Source of the DNA: an uncultured Bacillota bacterium
GTDB lineage: Bacteria > Bacillota > Dehalobacteriia > UBA7702
Reading direction: 5' to 3'
Assembly (NCBI GenBank): GCA_934702375.1
Contig: CAKUYE010000009.1
Coordinates: forward strand, 1-64,000
Length of the DNA stretch: 64,000 nt
In this document: piece by piece, positions 7,124 through 15,380 of the stretch
Position numbering within the stretch: the first letter of the stretch is position 1
Layout: each line of letters begins with the position of its first letter
The notes under the pieces: generated by a model
Database searches by the model: none
The model's input: only the letters and a program-made list of their open reading frames with translations
What the model was told of the DNA's origin: nothing
Position numbers and translations under genes: made by a program

Positions 7124-8725
7124 ATGAAAAAACTGAAACGGTATCTCAAAGCCCCTTTGAGTGCAGGATTGACATTACTGATTTGTTTTGTCTTTTCCGT
7201 CGGGGCAATGGCAGCAAACGGCTCAAATTACTATGCAAATGAAGAAGCTGCCGAGGATGAAGGATGCACAACCACCGCAATCGATTACTTTTATACGGGT
7301 ATCACACCCTCCGCAAGTAAGGACGGAAATCTCGTTGTGGTTCTGGACCCGGGGCACGGTGCCGTAGGCCATAATACAAGCCCCATTTCCAAAGTATCGG
7401 AAAGCACCTATAACTACAAAGTTGCATCCTACTGCAAAGCCTATCTGGAAAAATACGGCAACGTGACGGTCTATATGACCAGAGGTGCCGACCAAGATTA
7501 CAGTTTGGAAGAACGAGCCCAGATCGCATCCAAATACGGAGCGGATCTTTTGATCAGCTGCCATTTTAACGCCGGCGGCGGTTCCGGCTGCGAAGTATAC
7601 GTTTCCCGTTTGGAAGAATATGCATTGACGGATTTCGGTCGAACCATTGTTAATCAGCTCAATGCATTAGGGATCTCGAAACGCTCTCCGGCAGTAAAAA
7701 CGAGACAATCAGAAACAAATACCCTTTGGACCGATAACACGCGCATTGCCGACTATTACGGCATCATCAAGCATCCGGCAAAACGGGAGATCCCGGCTTG
7801 CATCATTGAACATTGCTTCTACGACAATGCTTCCGAAGTCAGCCGCTTCATGAGCAGCGATGCAAAGCTGCAAGCCCTTGGAGAAGCCGATGCCAAAGCA
7901 ATTATTTCCTATTTCAAACTGGATCAAAGCATCAGTGATACGACCCTGACAAACCAGAAATATACTGCAATCCAGGAGTTGGACAGCATTTACAACAGTC
8001 TGAATAAAGAAAATTACAGCAGCTATTACCGCAGCAAAATCGAAGCTGTTTACACCGATGCAAAAGATCGCATCAATGCCGCCAACAACCTCGGCAAAAT
8101 CGATCTGACGTTAAACAGAGCCACCAAAACATTAAAGAACTACCCTTCATTGAGAGCAGGAGAAGGCATCTACAGCGATACCTCCACAGGAGCGTGGTAT
8201 TACCCGGCCGTACTTTACTGCACCGAAAATAAGCTTTTCTACGGTACCAGCGACACAACATTTTCTCCCCAAATGGCCATTACCCGGGGAATGTTCATCA
8301 CGGTAATCGGCCGCATGGCCAATGCCGATAATACTTTGCCGGCACAAACAAAATTCAGCGATGTAGATGCAAATCAGTACTACGCACCTTATGTAAAATG
8401 GGGTTCCGAAAACAACATCATTGCAGGGATGAGCGAAACCTCTTATGCTCCCAATACAATGATCCGCAGAGAAGATATGCTCCGCATTCTGCAAAATTAT
8501 TGCAACACCGCAGGAATCGAATTAAAAGACGTATCGACCAAGACCGCTGCCGACTTTAAAGACAATGCATCTATCGATAGCTGGGCAACGGAAGCCATGG
8601 ATTGGGCAATTGCAAAAGGCATCATCAACGGAAATGACCAAAATCGCCTGTGCCCCAGAGAAAATGCAACCAGAGCAGAAGTCGCTCAGATCATGATGAA
8701 CTTCTGTAAAAGCATCGGGAAATAA
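7124..8725 (+). CDS. N-acetylmuramoyl-L-alanine amidase with SLH cell-wall anchor
   Basis: A 533-residue secreted peptidoglycan hydrolase that cuts the amide bond between muramic acid and the stem peptide. An N-terminal signal peptide (about 1-30) is followed by an Amidase_3 zinc domain: DPGHG supplies the first His, the Glu in SESTYN the second ligand, SCHFNA the third and IEHCFY the catalytic Glu. A helical linker and three S-layer-homology repeats fill the C-terminal half; they anchor the enzyme to secondary wall polymer. SLH repeats indicate an S-layer or outer-envelope attachment system. Start at ATG 7124 after GAAGGAG; the longer frame upstream lacks a signal peptide. A strong terminator follows. 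Confidence 0.93.
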   Translation: MKKLKRYLKAPLSAGLTLLICFVFSVGAMAANGSNYYANEEAAEDEGCTTTAIDYFYTGITPSASKDGNLVVVLDPGHGAVGHNTSPISKVSESTYNYKVASYCKAYLEKYGNVTVYMTRGADQDYSLEERAQIASKYGADLLISCHFNAGGGSGCEVYVSRLEEYALTDFGRTIVNQLNALGISKRSPAVKTRQSETNTLWTDNTRIADYYGIIKHPAKREIPACIIEHCFYDNASEVSRFMSSDAKLQALGEADAKAIISYFKLDQSISDTTLTNQKYTAIQELDSIYNSLNKENYSSYYRSKIEAVYTDAKDRINAANNLGKIDLTLNRATKTLKNYPSLRAGEGIYSDTSTGAWYYPAVLYCTENKLFYGTSDTTFSPQMAITRGMFITVIGRMANADNTLPAQTKFSDVDANQYYAPYVKWGSENNIIAGMSETSYAPNTMIRREDMLRILQNYCNTAGIELKDVSTKTAADFKDNASIDSWATEAMDWAIAKGIINGNDQNRLCPRENATRAEVAQIMMNFCKSIGK

Positions 8726-8746
8726 GCCGAGTTTTCAGCCCACGGC

Positions 8747-8789
8747 AAAGACGGTATTGCCCCATCATCGGAGCAATACCGTCTTTTTT
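8747..8789 (+). terminator. Terminator of the SLH amidase gene
   Basis: A 14-bp perfect stem (8747-8760 / 8773-8786) ending in a T-run. It probably also serves the converging gene cluster on the minus strand. Confidence 0.88.
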
Positions 8790-8818
8790 CGGTTCTGTAA
8801 AATCATGAAAACGTACCG

Positions 8819-10144
8819 TCAGAACTTACCACTCTTGCCAGAGAACCCGTCGCTGTCCACGGAAGTGCCGCTGCCGCCTTTGTCCTTTTCGATCACTCTG
8901 CGAACCTCCGTCGAATAGGTAAAATAGTCGTTACGATGAGTAAAATTGACACTACCGACCACATAAGCATCGGCTTCGGCACCTTTTTTCACCGATTTCA
9001 TTTGGGCGCGGAAGACCATACAGATGATCAGGGCGAGGATCAAAGGCACGAGAACCACAATGGCAATGCGCAGTAAAGGACTTTCGGAAACAGCACCGGA
9101 GCTCACATCAACGGGCTGACCGCTTCTTGCCGCCGCAAGAAATTCATCGCAGCCGCTGATATAAGCCTTGAAGCCGCCGTACCAGTCATCATCGCCGAAT
9201 TTTGACAGGAAACGATCTGCCAGTACATCCTTTCCGTGATCGGTAAAGGCCGCATTTCCAAAGTCACCGTAGGCGATCAAGGAATAGTCGCGATCCGACA
9301 TACTGAGAAGCAGGAAAACACCGTCAAAGTCATCACCCCAGCCAAGGGTATTGTCCAGATAGATCGTCTTTGCCGCTTCGTAAACGCTCTGCGAATTATA
9401 CTGCGTATAGTCCTCAACGATCATGGCATATACACCGCAGCCGTATTTTTCCGAGACCTGGGCAGCAAGGACATTAAGGTTCGCCAAATCGTCACTGCTG
9501 ATATAACCGCCGCTGTCGGTAACATAATCGATCGCCGCCTGATTGAAACCGGTCACAACATAACCGTTGTCCTCTCCGGTGTCGGAGGTGGCTACGGCAG
9601 AACCACTGCAACCCTCCACAATGAAATACTGCTTTAAGGTTTCCGCATAAACCGATAGGCCCGCATTGCAGGCACTTTTATCCTGTTCCAGATCGCCGGA
9701 CCATGAGTCGGCGTTGAAATTTGCCCCTACTGCGGTATGAAGAGCATTCCCGATGTTTTCCTCCCCGAAAATCGTTGCGGCAACACCGTTCAGCTTAATG
9801 TAATAGTTGTCGAAGGCAATACCGGTCTCGTCGCTGTGAACCTGAACGATCAGAAAAACGCCGTTCCGGTTGCCGCCGTAGCCGTACTCATATTTATCCC
9901 AGAAAATATCGGCATACTCGGCGAGGGAATAGCCTTCGGTGTCCGTAATGATATCGCAGCGTACCTCAACACCGTATTCGTCGGTGATCTCGGAAAAATA
10001 GTCACTGAGGGAGCCCATATTTCCGCCATCCAATTGGCCGGTATCGTCATAAATGAGACCGTAATCCTCATAAGCCATGGCAGGAGCCGCAAAGCTGAAA
10101 ACCATAATCAGGGTCAGAAGCATTATCCATAGTTTTCGTTTCAT
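8819..10144 (-). CDS. TPM-domain membrane protein (YdjH/YgcG-like)
   Basis: A 441-residue exported protein with a signal peptide (1-24, ending AMA), two tandem TPM domains (roughly 27-170 and 190-345), one membrane helix near 357-378 and a Gly/Ser-rich cytoplasmic tail. TPM domains occur in YdjH of Bacillus and in plant Psb32/TLP18.3; a phosphatase activity has been claimed for some. It is the last gene of the five-gene zinc-ribbon/SPFH cluster, 15 bp after the zinc-ribbon membrane gene. By analogy to the B. subtilis ydj operon I infer a role in envelope-stress organisation. The ATG follows AGGGGGGCG. Confidence 0.85.
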   Translation of the reverse strand: MKRKLWIMLLTLIMVFSFAAPAMAYEDYGLIYDDTGQLDGGNMGSLSDYFSEITDEYGVEVRCDIITDTEGYSLAEYADIFWDKYEYGYGGNRNGVFLIVQVHSDETGIAFDNYYIKLNGVAATIFGEENIGNALHTAVGANFNADSWSGDLEQDKSACNAGLSVYAETLKQYFIVEGCSGSAVATSDTGEDNGYVVTGFNQAAIDYVTDSGGYISSDDLANLNVLAAQVSEKYGCGVYAMIVEDYTQYNSQSVYEAAKTIYLDNTLGWGDDFDGVFLLLSMSDRDYSLIAYGDFGNAAFTDHGKDVLADRFLSKFGDDDWYGGFKAYISGCDEFLAAARSGQPVDVSSGAVSESPLLRIAIVVLVPLILALIICMVFRAQMKSVKKGAEADAYVVGSVNFTHRNDYFTYSTEVRRVIEKDKGGSGTSVDSDGFSGKSGKF

Positions 10145-10159
10145 TACTTTCGCCCCCCT

Positions 10160-11287
10160 TTAATAGACCAATGCCATAATAATGGCAGCTATGATCGTCA
10201 AGACTACATCGATACCAAGGAAGGTAAGCCAGAATTTGCCCTTGGATATCGGCAGATCACCGACCATTTTCCCTGTTTGCCCGTTCATGGCGAAAAGAAA
10301 GTCCTGTCCGTTCCATTTTGTATTTAAAAGCCACACCGGCATCAGCGCATAATGGACCTTTCCCCGTTGAATGGAGATATTCTCTGAGACGGATATACAG
10401 GTTTCATAGCCTGCCGAGGCATCGCGATAGAACAGATCCCGTACCGTTTTGGCGGCCCGTTCATCGGCGCGGTCAGAACACTCCTCTACGGTGACATCAT
10501 ATTTATCCGCAAGAAAACCGGGAAGATAAGCCGTGGAAAAGGGTTTTAATTCACTGTAATCGAAGGGCTCTATGGAATCCATATGTTCATCCGGCATTTT
10601 ACTGGAGGCATCGGCGGGGATCCGCTCAAAAGGCACAATCCCGGCACGATCCATACGATAATGGTCGGTGATCGTCACCTCCTCATCCCCTTCGGTATGG
10701 GTATGAGAGCGCGTTCCTTGGTAGGCGATATTGCCGTCTACGACACCGTCAAAAAGCCAAAAGGGCACATAGATACCTTTGATCTCCTCCAGATGATTTC
10801 CGTCGGCAAAGGTTTTCGGCAGGAATATTTTACCTCGGTAATGTTTTTTCAGCGTGGTGATTGCATCAGCTTTCCCCAGCTTAAAGGGGATGACATAATC
10901 CGGCTTCAGCATACCGCTGAACTGTCCGGGAATCACGGTAGGATTCCCGCAATAAGGGCAGCTGGTTGCCGCCGTCGTTTCATCGCAGATCAGCTCTGCG
11001 CCGCAGGAGGGGCAGCTGTAAGCCTTCATCTTTACGCCGTCTTCCCCCCAATCGCTGTTGATATCGGAGAAATCCCAGCTCGACTCTTCGTCGCTCTCGG
11101 CGGCCTTTTCCTCTGCTTCGTCAGAGACCCGGGCAGCAGCGGCTTCCTTTTCGGCAAAGAGAGCTTCGATCTCCTCTACATCATAGCAGCTGCCGCAGTA
11201 TTCACATTCCAGCTTACCGGAATCCCCTGAAAAATGCAGGGGACCGGTGCAAGCCGGACATTTGTAGTTTGTTACCTGTGAGGGCAC
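10160..11287 (-). CDS. TFIIB-type zinc-ribbon membrane protein (YdjG-like)
   Basis: A 375-residue protein with two N-terminal CxxC-CxxC zinc ribbons (YKCPAC...CEYCG near 9-34 and YSCPSC...CPYCG near 90-118), an acidic linker between them, a long globular region and one C-terminal membrane helix (about 350-373). This is the architecture of B. subtilis YdjG, the membrane partner that recruits the SPFH protein YdjI in the PspA system. The GTG start at 11287 has AAGGAGG eight bases upstream. It sits between the lipoprotein and the TPM gene in the same transcription unit. Confidence 0.85.
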   Translation of the reverse strand: MPSQVTNYKCPACTGPLHFSGDSGKLECEYCGSCYDVEEIEALFAEKEAAAARVSDEAEEKAAESDEESSWDFSDINSDWGEDGVKMKAYSCPSCGAELICDETTAATSCPYCGNPTVIPGQFSGMLKPDYVIPFKLGKADAITTLKKHYRGKIFLPKTFADGNHLEEIKGIYVPFWLFDGVVDGNIAYQGTRSHTHTEGDEEVTITDHYRMDRAGIVPFERIPADASSKMPDEHMDSIEPFDYSELKPFSTAYLPGFLADKYDVTVEECSDRADERAAKTVRDLFYRDASAGYETCISVSENISIQRGKVHYALMPVWLLNTKWNGQDFLFAMNGQTGKMVGDLPISKGKFWLTFLGIDVVLTIIAAIIMALVY

Positions 11288-11353
11288 AAAAATCGCCTCC
11301 TTGATATAAGTCCGTTTTCAGGCAGTTAAGTCCGTTTTCAGCCGATCCCCCGC

Positions 11354-11734
11354 TTATTCCGCACTGTCTCCGTCCGCTGCTTTCTGAACAAAAGTATAGG
11401 TCATGCCGATATCCATCAGATCAACGGTAATGGTACCGTTTTCCAAGGTGCCGACACTTTCGGTACCGTCGATATCCAAGGTGATCTGATCGCCCTCTAC
11501 CGACCACTTCATAGAGAACTTATCTCCATCAAGAACAAGCTTACCTTTGCCGCCGCCGTTTAATTCAAGAGAAGCACCGTTCTCCAAAACGTCGGAAACA
11601 TCCATTTCCATACCCATCGCAGAAACCTTTGTACATTCATAAAAACCGCAGTTGGGATCATCACTGTCACTGCCGCAAGCGGTCAAGGTAAAAAATAAGG
11701 CAAACACTAAAAACAACGCACTGATTTTTTTCAT
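11354..11734 (-). CDS. Small secreted lipoprotein
   Basis: A 126-residue protein with a type II signal peptide and lipobox LTAC (Cys20), then a short beta-rich domain with Gly-rich turns resembling small lipoproteins that measure or bind extracytoplasmic ligands. No catalytic motif is visible and the specific function is unknown. GAAAGGAG precedes the ATG. It lies inside the zinc-ribbon/SPFH cluster, where the B. subtilis operon has no counterpart. Confidence 0.8.
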   Translation of the reverse strand: MKKISALFLVFALFFTLTACGSDSDDPNCGFYECTKVSAMGMEMDVSDVLENGASLELNGGGKGKLVLDGDKFSMKWSVEGDQITLDIDGTESVGTLENGTITVDLMDIGMTYTFVQKAADGDSAE

Positions 11735-11764
11735 TGAGAGACTCCTTTCTTTCTTCCACCGAAA

Positions 11765-12970
11765 TCAAGATTCTTTGAGACTGCCGCCGCACTCCGAACA
11801 AAAACCGGTCCGTTCTACATTACTGCCGCACCAGGGGCAGACCACCATGGCTCCGGCAGAGGGAACTCCTCGGGAGGATTGCTGAGGCTGATCGTAGCCC
11901 TGCTGAGGCTGGTTGTAGCCCTGCTGAGGCTGGTTGTAGCCCTGTTGGGGCTGGTTGTAGCCCTGTTGGGGCTGGTTGTAGCCCTGCTGAGGCTGGTTGT
12001 AGCCCTGCTGAGGCTGGTTGTAGCCCTGCTGAGACTGGTTGTAGCCCTGTTGAGGCTGGTTGTAGCCCTGCTGAGGCTGGTTGTAGCCCTGCTGAGGCTG
12101 GTTGTAGCCCTGCTGAGGCTGGTTGTAGCCCTGCTGAGGCTGGTTGTAGCCCTGTTGAGGCTGGTTGTAGCCCTGCTGGGGCTGGTTGTAGCCCTGCTGA
12201 GGCTGGTTGTAGCCCTGCTGAGGCTGGTTGTAGCCCTGCTGAGGCTGGTTGTAACCCTGCTGGGGCTGGTTGTAGCCGGGAGCAAAGCCGCCGCATTGAC
12301 CGCGCATACAGGGATTCAACAAGGCACCCTTGATCGTTTCTCCCATATTCAGACAAGCCTGATATTCCGGGTCAAAAACATTGCCTCTGCCGGAGCAGAA
12401 GGAACCGCCGGAGTTATCCTCCTGAACAACGATGGAGGACGGGTTTAAACGATAGCGAATCTCATTGATCCAAGGATGGTTGACCTTGATGTCCACATAA
12501 AAATCGTAGCTGCAACGATACCGCGGCGGGTTATAGCTAACGTTTTCACCTTGGGAATTTTTTCTCTTTTCCTCCTGCCGTGATTCATTGATGTCAATAA
12601 TACAGCTCGTTACCTTGGCGATATCAATGACATCGGGATTACTGTTTCTGTAATTTTCGCCATGGGCGACCATAAACTTACCGGCATTTTCATCAAGGAA
12701 CAGCACGTATCCGCTGCTGCCCCTTCCCATGCGAAAGGAACGCGTCACCTGAAAGGCATTCACCGCATGTTTGTTCTCTTCCCGGTATTGTAGCTGCTTT
12801 TTAATGTCCTCTACGCTGCTTTTGCGCCGCTCACTGAACCAGGGAGAGAGCTTTTTGGCGCACTCCTTGCACATATCGCCGTCCTCCAGCTTGCGATTTC
12901 CCAGCAGGCCAATCTCACCGCCGCAGATCGCACATTCTTTTTTATCGAGCAATTTTCCAAGCAAGCCCAT
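11765..12970 (-). CDS. DUF4428-like zinc-ribbon protein with 19 YNQPQQG repeats
   Basis: A 401-residue protein. The N-terminus has a zinc ribbon (C13, C16, C34, C37) of the DUF4428 type, followed by a beta-rich domain to about residue 230. Then come 19 near-identical seven-residue repeats of YNQPQQG and a C-terminal second zinc ribbon (CPWC...CSEC). The Tyr/Asn/Gln/Gly/Pro repeat is low-complexity and prion-like, a type known to drive reversible condensation. It has no signal peptide, so it is likely cytoplasmic. It lies directly downstream of the SPFH gene, whose C-terminus carries related zinc ribbons. AGGAGGAATCCAT precedes the ATG. The repeat-bearing gene has no counterpart in the B. subtilis ydj operon. 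Confidence 0.85.
   Translation of the reverse strand: MGLLGKLLDKKECAICGGEIGLLGNRKLEDGDMCKECAKKLSPWFSERRKSSVEDIKKQLQYREENKHAVNAFQVTRSFRMGRGSSGYVLFLDENAGKFMVAHGENYRNSNPDVIDIAKVTSCIIDINESRQEEKRKNSQGENVSYNPPRYRCSYDFYVDIKVNHPWINEIRYRLNPSSIVVQEDNSGGSFCSGRGNVFDPEYQACLNMGETIKGALLNPCMRGQCGGFAPGYNQPQQGYNQPQQGYNQPQQGYNQPQQGYNQPQQGYNQPQQGYNQPQQGYNQPQQGYNQPQQGYNQPQQGYNQPQQGYNQSQQGYNQPQQGYNQPQQGYNQPQQGYNQPQQGYNQPQQGYNQPQQGYDQPQQSSRGVPSAGAMVVCPWCGSNVERTGFCSECGGSLKES
11876..12274 (-). repeat. 19-copy 21-bp coding minisatellite
   Basis: Nineteen tandem 21-bp units encoding YNQPQQG. Differences are mostly silent third-position G/A or C/T changes, with one Pro-to-Ser unit and a terminal YDQPQQS. Near-identity of units implies recent expansion and probable copy-number variation between strains. 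Confidence 0.95.
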
Positions 12971-13024
12971 ATGGATTCCTCCTTGTCATGATTTATCCTT
13001 CGAGTCTTAAAACCCGAAAAAGAT

Positions 13025-14455
13025 TCATACGATATCTCCGTCGTCAAAGGGGTCGCCGCATTCCGGGCAGAATTTCGGCGGATTTTTTGGATCCTCCGGC
13101 TCCCAGCCGCATTTGTCACAACGATACAAGGGTGCTCCCTCCGGTTTTTTCGCACCGCATTCCGGGCAGAATTTCCCTTTATTAACGGCACCGCAACTGC
13201 ATTGCCAGCCGTCGGGCTGCTCGGGACGTTTCGTACCGCATTCCGGGCAGAACTTGCCGCTCACCACAGCACCGCAGCTGCATTGCCAGGTATCTGCGGC
13301 AGGCTTCGGCTCCGGCTTTTTGGTGCCGCATTCCGGACAGAATTTACCGCTTACCGCAGCGCCGCAGCTACATTGCCAGGTATCGGCAGGGGGAACGGCG
13401 GTAGCGGCGGGGGCAGCGGGAGCCTGGGGCTGTGCCGGCTGTTGCTGCTGACCCATTTCAAAGAGGCTTTTCGCATTCATACCGCCGGCGGCACCGGCCA
13501 TATTCATACCCATAAAGGCCATTGCCGGTCCGGCTCCTTCGTTGGCGGCGGCACTTTGCATGGCGGCGGATTGTGCGCCGACGAGATGCGCCGCAGCCAT
13601 CGTGGGATTGCGAAGGGCGGCGTTACGCTGCAATTCCTTGATCATCTGTTCGTCTTCTTCGTTGGCTTTTACGCTGGATACCCCGAAGGAGACGATCTCG
13701 ATCCCGCGCAGATCCCGCCATTTCGCGGAAAGAACATCGTTCAAGGCGTCGGACAATTCCATGGTATGGCCGGGCAAAGCACTGTAGCGGATCCCCATTT
13801 CCGAGATCTTGGCGAAAGCCGGCTGCAAAGCCGTGAGCAGCTCCGTTTTCAGCTGGCTGTCCAGTTTTTCTCTGCTGTATGCTTCCTCCACATTACCGCA
13901 GATATTGGTATAGAAGAGGATGGGGTTGCAGATATGATAGCTGTATTCCCCAAAACAACGAATGGCGATATCAATATCGAGACCGACATTCTGATCGACG
14001 ACTCGAAAGGGCACCGGCGACGGCGTGCCGTACTTGTTGCCGATAAGCTCCTTGGTATTGAAATAATAAATACGCTGATCCTTCGGAGCATCGCCGCCAA
14101 AGGTAAAACGTTTGCCGATATTCTTGAAAACATCCTGGACGCTTTTACCGAGAGGACCGGTGAAGATCGAAGGCTCCGTAGACATATCATAAGTGTATTC
14201 CCCTGGCTCTGCGCAGATATCAACGACTTTTCCCTGCTCCACAATGAGCATACACTGACCGTCGGCAATGGCGATCAGAGAACCGTTGGAGATGATATTA
14301 TCGACACCCTTAGTGTTGCTGGAGCGTCCCGAAGTTCTTTTTTGCCCTTTCACTGCCAAAATATCTTCGGGGATCGATTCACAATAGAAAAACTCCCTCC
14401 ATTGGTCGGCCATTACTCCGCCGGCAGCACCGGCAATTGCTTTAATGAGACCCAT
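13025..14455 (-). CDS. SPFH-domain protein with four C-terminal zinc ribbons (YdjI-like)
   Basis: A 476-residue protein. Residues about 20-290 form an SPFH/virion-core-like domain as in B. subtilis YdjI (flotillin-related, oligomeric membrane-associated scaffold). An Ala/Met/Gln-rich linker follows (290-350), then four short zinc ribbons: three nearly identical copies of CSCGA...FCPECG and one CDKCG...CPECG. Family members usually carry one ribbon, so this tail is expanded. It is the first gene of the five-gene cluster; AAGGAG lies eight bases before the ATG. By analogy it could bind the zinc-ribbon membrane protein encoded downstream and form membrane assemblies. No pspA gene is present nearby. 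Confidence 0.87.
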   Translation of the reverse strand: MGLIKAIAGAAGGVMADQWREFFYCESIPEDILAVKGQKRTSGRSSNTKGVDNIISNGSLIAIADGQCMLIVEQGKVVDICAEPGEYTYDMSTEPSIFTGPLGKSVQDVFKNIGKRFTFGGDAPKDQRIYYFNTKELIGNKYGTPSPVPFRVVDQNVGLDIDIAIRCFGEYSYHICNPILFYTNICGNVEEAYSREKLDSQLKTELLTALQPAFAKISEMGIRYSALPGHTMELSDALNDVLSAKWRDLRGIEIVSFGVSSVKANEEDEQMIKELQRNAALRNPTMAAAHLVGAQSAAMQSAAANEGAGPAMAFMGMNMAGAAGGMNAKSLFEMGQQQQPAQPQAPAAPAATAVPPADTWQCSCGAAVSGKFCPECGTKKPEPKPAADTWQCSCGAVVSGKFCPECGTKRPEQPDGWQCSCGAVNKGKFCPECGAKKPEGAPLYRCDKCGWEPEDPKNPPKFCPECGDPFDDGDIV

Positions 14456-14751
14456 GATTCACGACTCCTTTTCTGTATAATTTTTCCTAAACGACTTGCC
14501 TTCACTGTACCTTACGCCAAAGACCCTGCGCTTTTTCCTCCTCTTGCAAAGCGAGGGAAGAAAGCACCGATGCGGTACCCGCATTTTTAAAAATACAACG
14601 GAATACGGCTTACGTTTCTCCACACATCTTTTCTATACAATATAAACATTTGAAAAAAGGCAGGATTCGACAGTTTCATCTCTTATATTTTATCTTCTAC
14701 CGCTCTTTTTCGCATCGCTAAAATTAGTATTTTTTTACCCGTAAAAAAATT
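14456..14751. other. Intergenic region upstream of the SPFH cluster
   Basis: About 300 bp without a gene. It must hold the promoter of the minus-strand SPFH cluster, but I cannot single out a convincing -35/-10 pair. A perfect A/T palindrome (about 14728-14750, centre CC) lies right after the response-regulator stop codon and may be that operon's terminator. No other structure is clear. Confidence 0.5.
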
Positions 14752-15375
14752 TTAATACCCTAAAATCACCAAACCGCTCTCTCTGGCAGCCACCGCTAGA
14801 CGGGTTCGGGAATCAAAGCCGGTTTTCTCCAGCATATGACGAATATGGCTCCGTACCGTCCAAACCGACATATGGAGCCGCTCGGCGATCACCGCATCCG
14901 GGTCGCCGCTGGTCAGCTCCCGCAAGACCTCCAGCTCCCGATCGCTCAGCTCATAGCTGCCGATATTCCCCAAAGTCACCTCCGGCGTTTTGTCCGGGTA
15001 AACAGACTCCCCGGCAACCGTGCGGTCCATCAGCGCAAGGATCGGCTCCTTGCTGATCTCCTTATACCAAAAGCTCTCTACGCCGGCGGCCTTTGCCCTT
15101 TCCATATAGGAACATTCCGGCATCGAGGTAACGATAATGATTTTGATATGAGGGTACTTCCTTTTGATGGTTTCCGCAGCCGCCAAACCGCTTTCCCCCA
15201 TTGCGGTACAAACATCCATTAAAATAAGGTCAATGGGATTTTTCAGGCAATAGACCTCGGCCATGGCCGCAGACTCAATGGAGAACATTAAATGATAATT
15301 GGGGCTTTCATTGATAAACAGCTCAAAAAGCTGCCGCGGCATCGCCTGATCCTCCACGATCATTACATTAACCAT
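14752..15375 (-). CDS. LuxR-family (NarL-type) response regulator
   Basis: A 207-residue two-component response regulator. The receiver domain (1-120) has the acidic pair VED, the phosphoacceptor Asp in LILMDV and the conserved TSM and YKE positions. The C-terminal LuxR helix-turn-helix carries LSDRELEVL and MSVWTVRSHIRHMLEK. It lies directly after the histidine kinase gene. I choose the ATG at 15375 over a GTG nine bases upstream, because the GTG would sit only two bases from AAAGGAG. The target genes are unknown. Confidence 0.9.
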   Translation of the reverse strand: MVNVMIVEDQAMPRQLFELFINESPNYHLMFSIESAAMAEVYCLKNPIDLILMDVCTAMGESGLAAAETIKRKYPHIKIIIVTSMPECSYMERAKAAGVESFWYKEISKEPILALMDRTVAGESVYPDKTPEVTLGNIGSYELSDRELEVLRELTSGDPDAVIAERLHMSVWTVRSHIRHMLEKTGFDSRTRLAVAARESGLVILGY

Positions 15376-15380
15376 TACTG

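Noticed and set aside
11876..12274. Tandem 21-bp repeats as a CRISPR array
   Set aside because: There are no spacers; the units are contiguous, in frame and code for YNQPQQG.
11815..12448. Long alternative-frame ORFs on both strands across the repeat
   Set aside because: They exist only because a 21-bp repeat without stops is open in several frames; composition is absurd (Leu/Val/Arg or Ala/Gly/Leu periodic) and no start site is good.
13202..14590. 462-codon plus-strand ORF opposite the SPFH gene
   Set aside because: Antisense shadow of a well-supported gene; no ribosome-binding site or recognisable domain.
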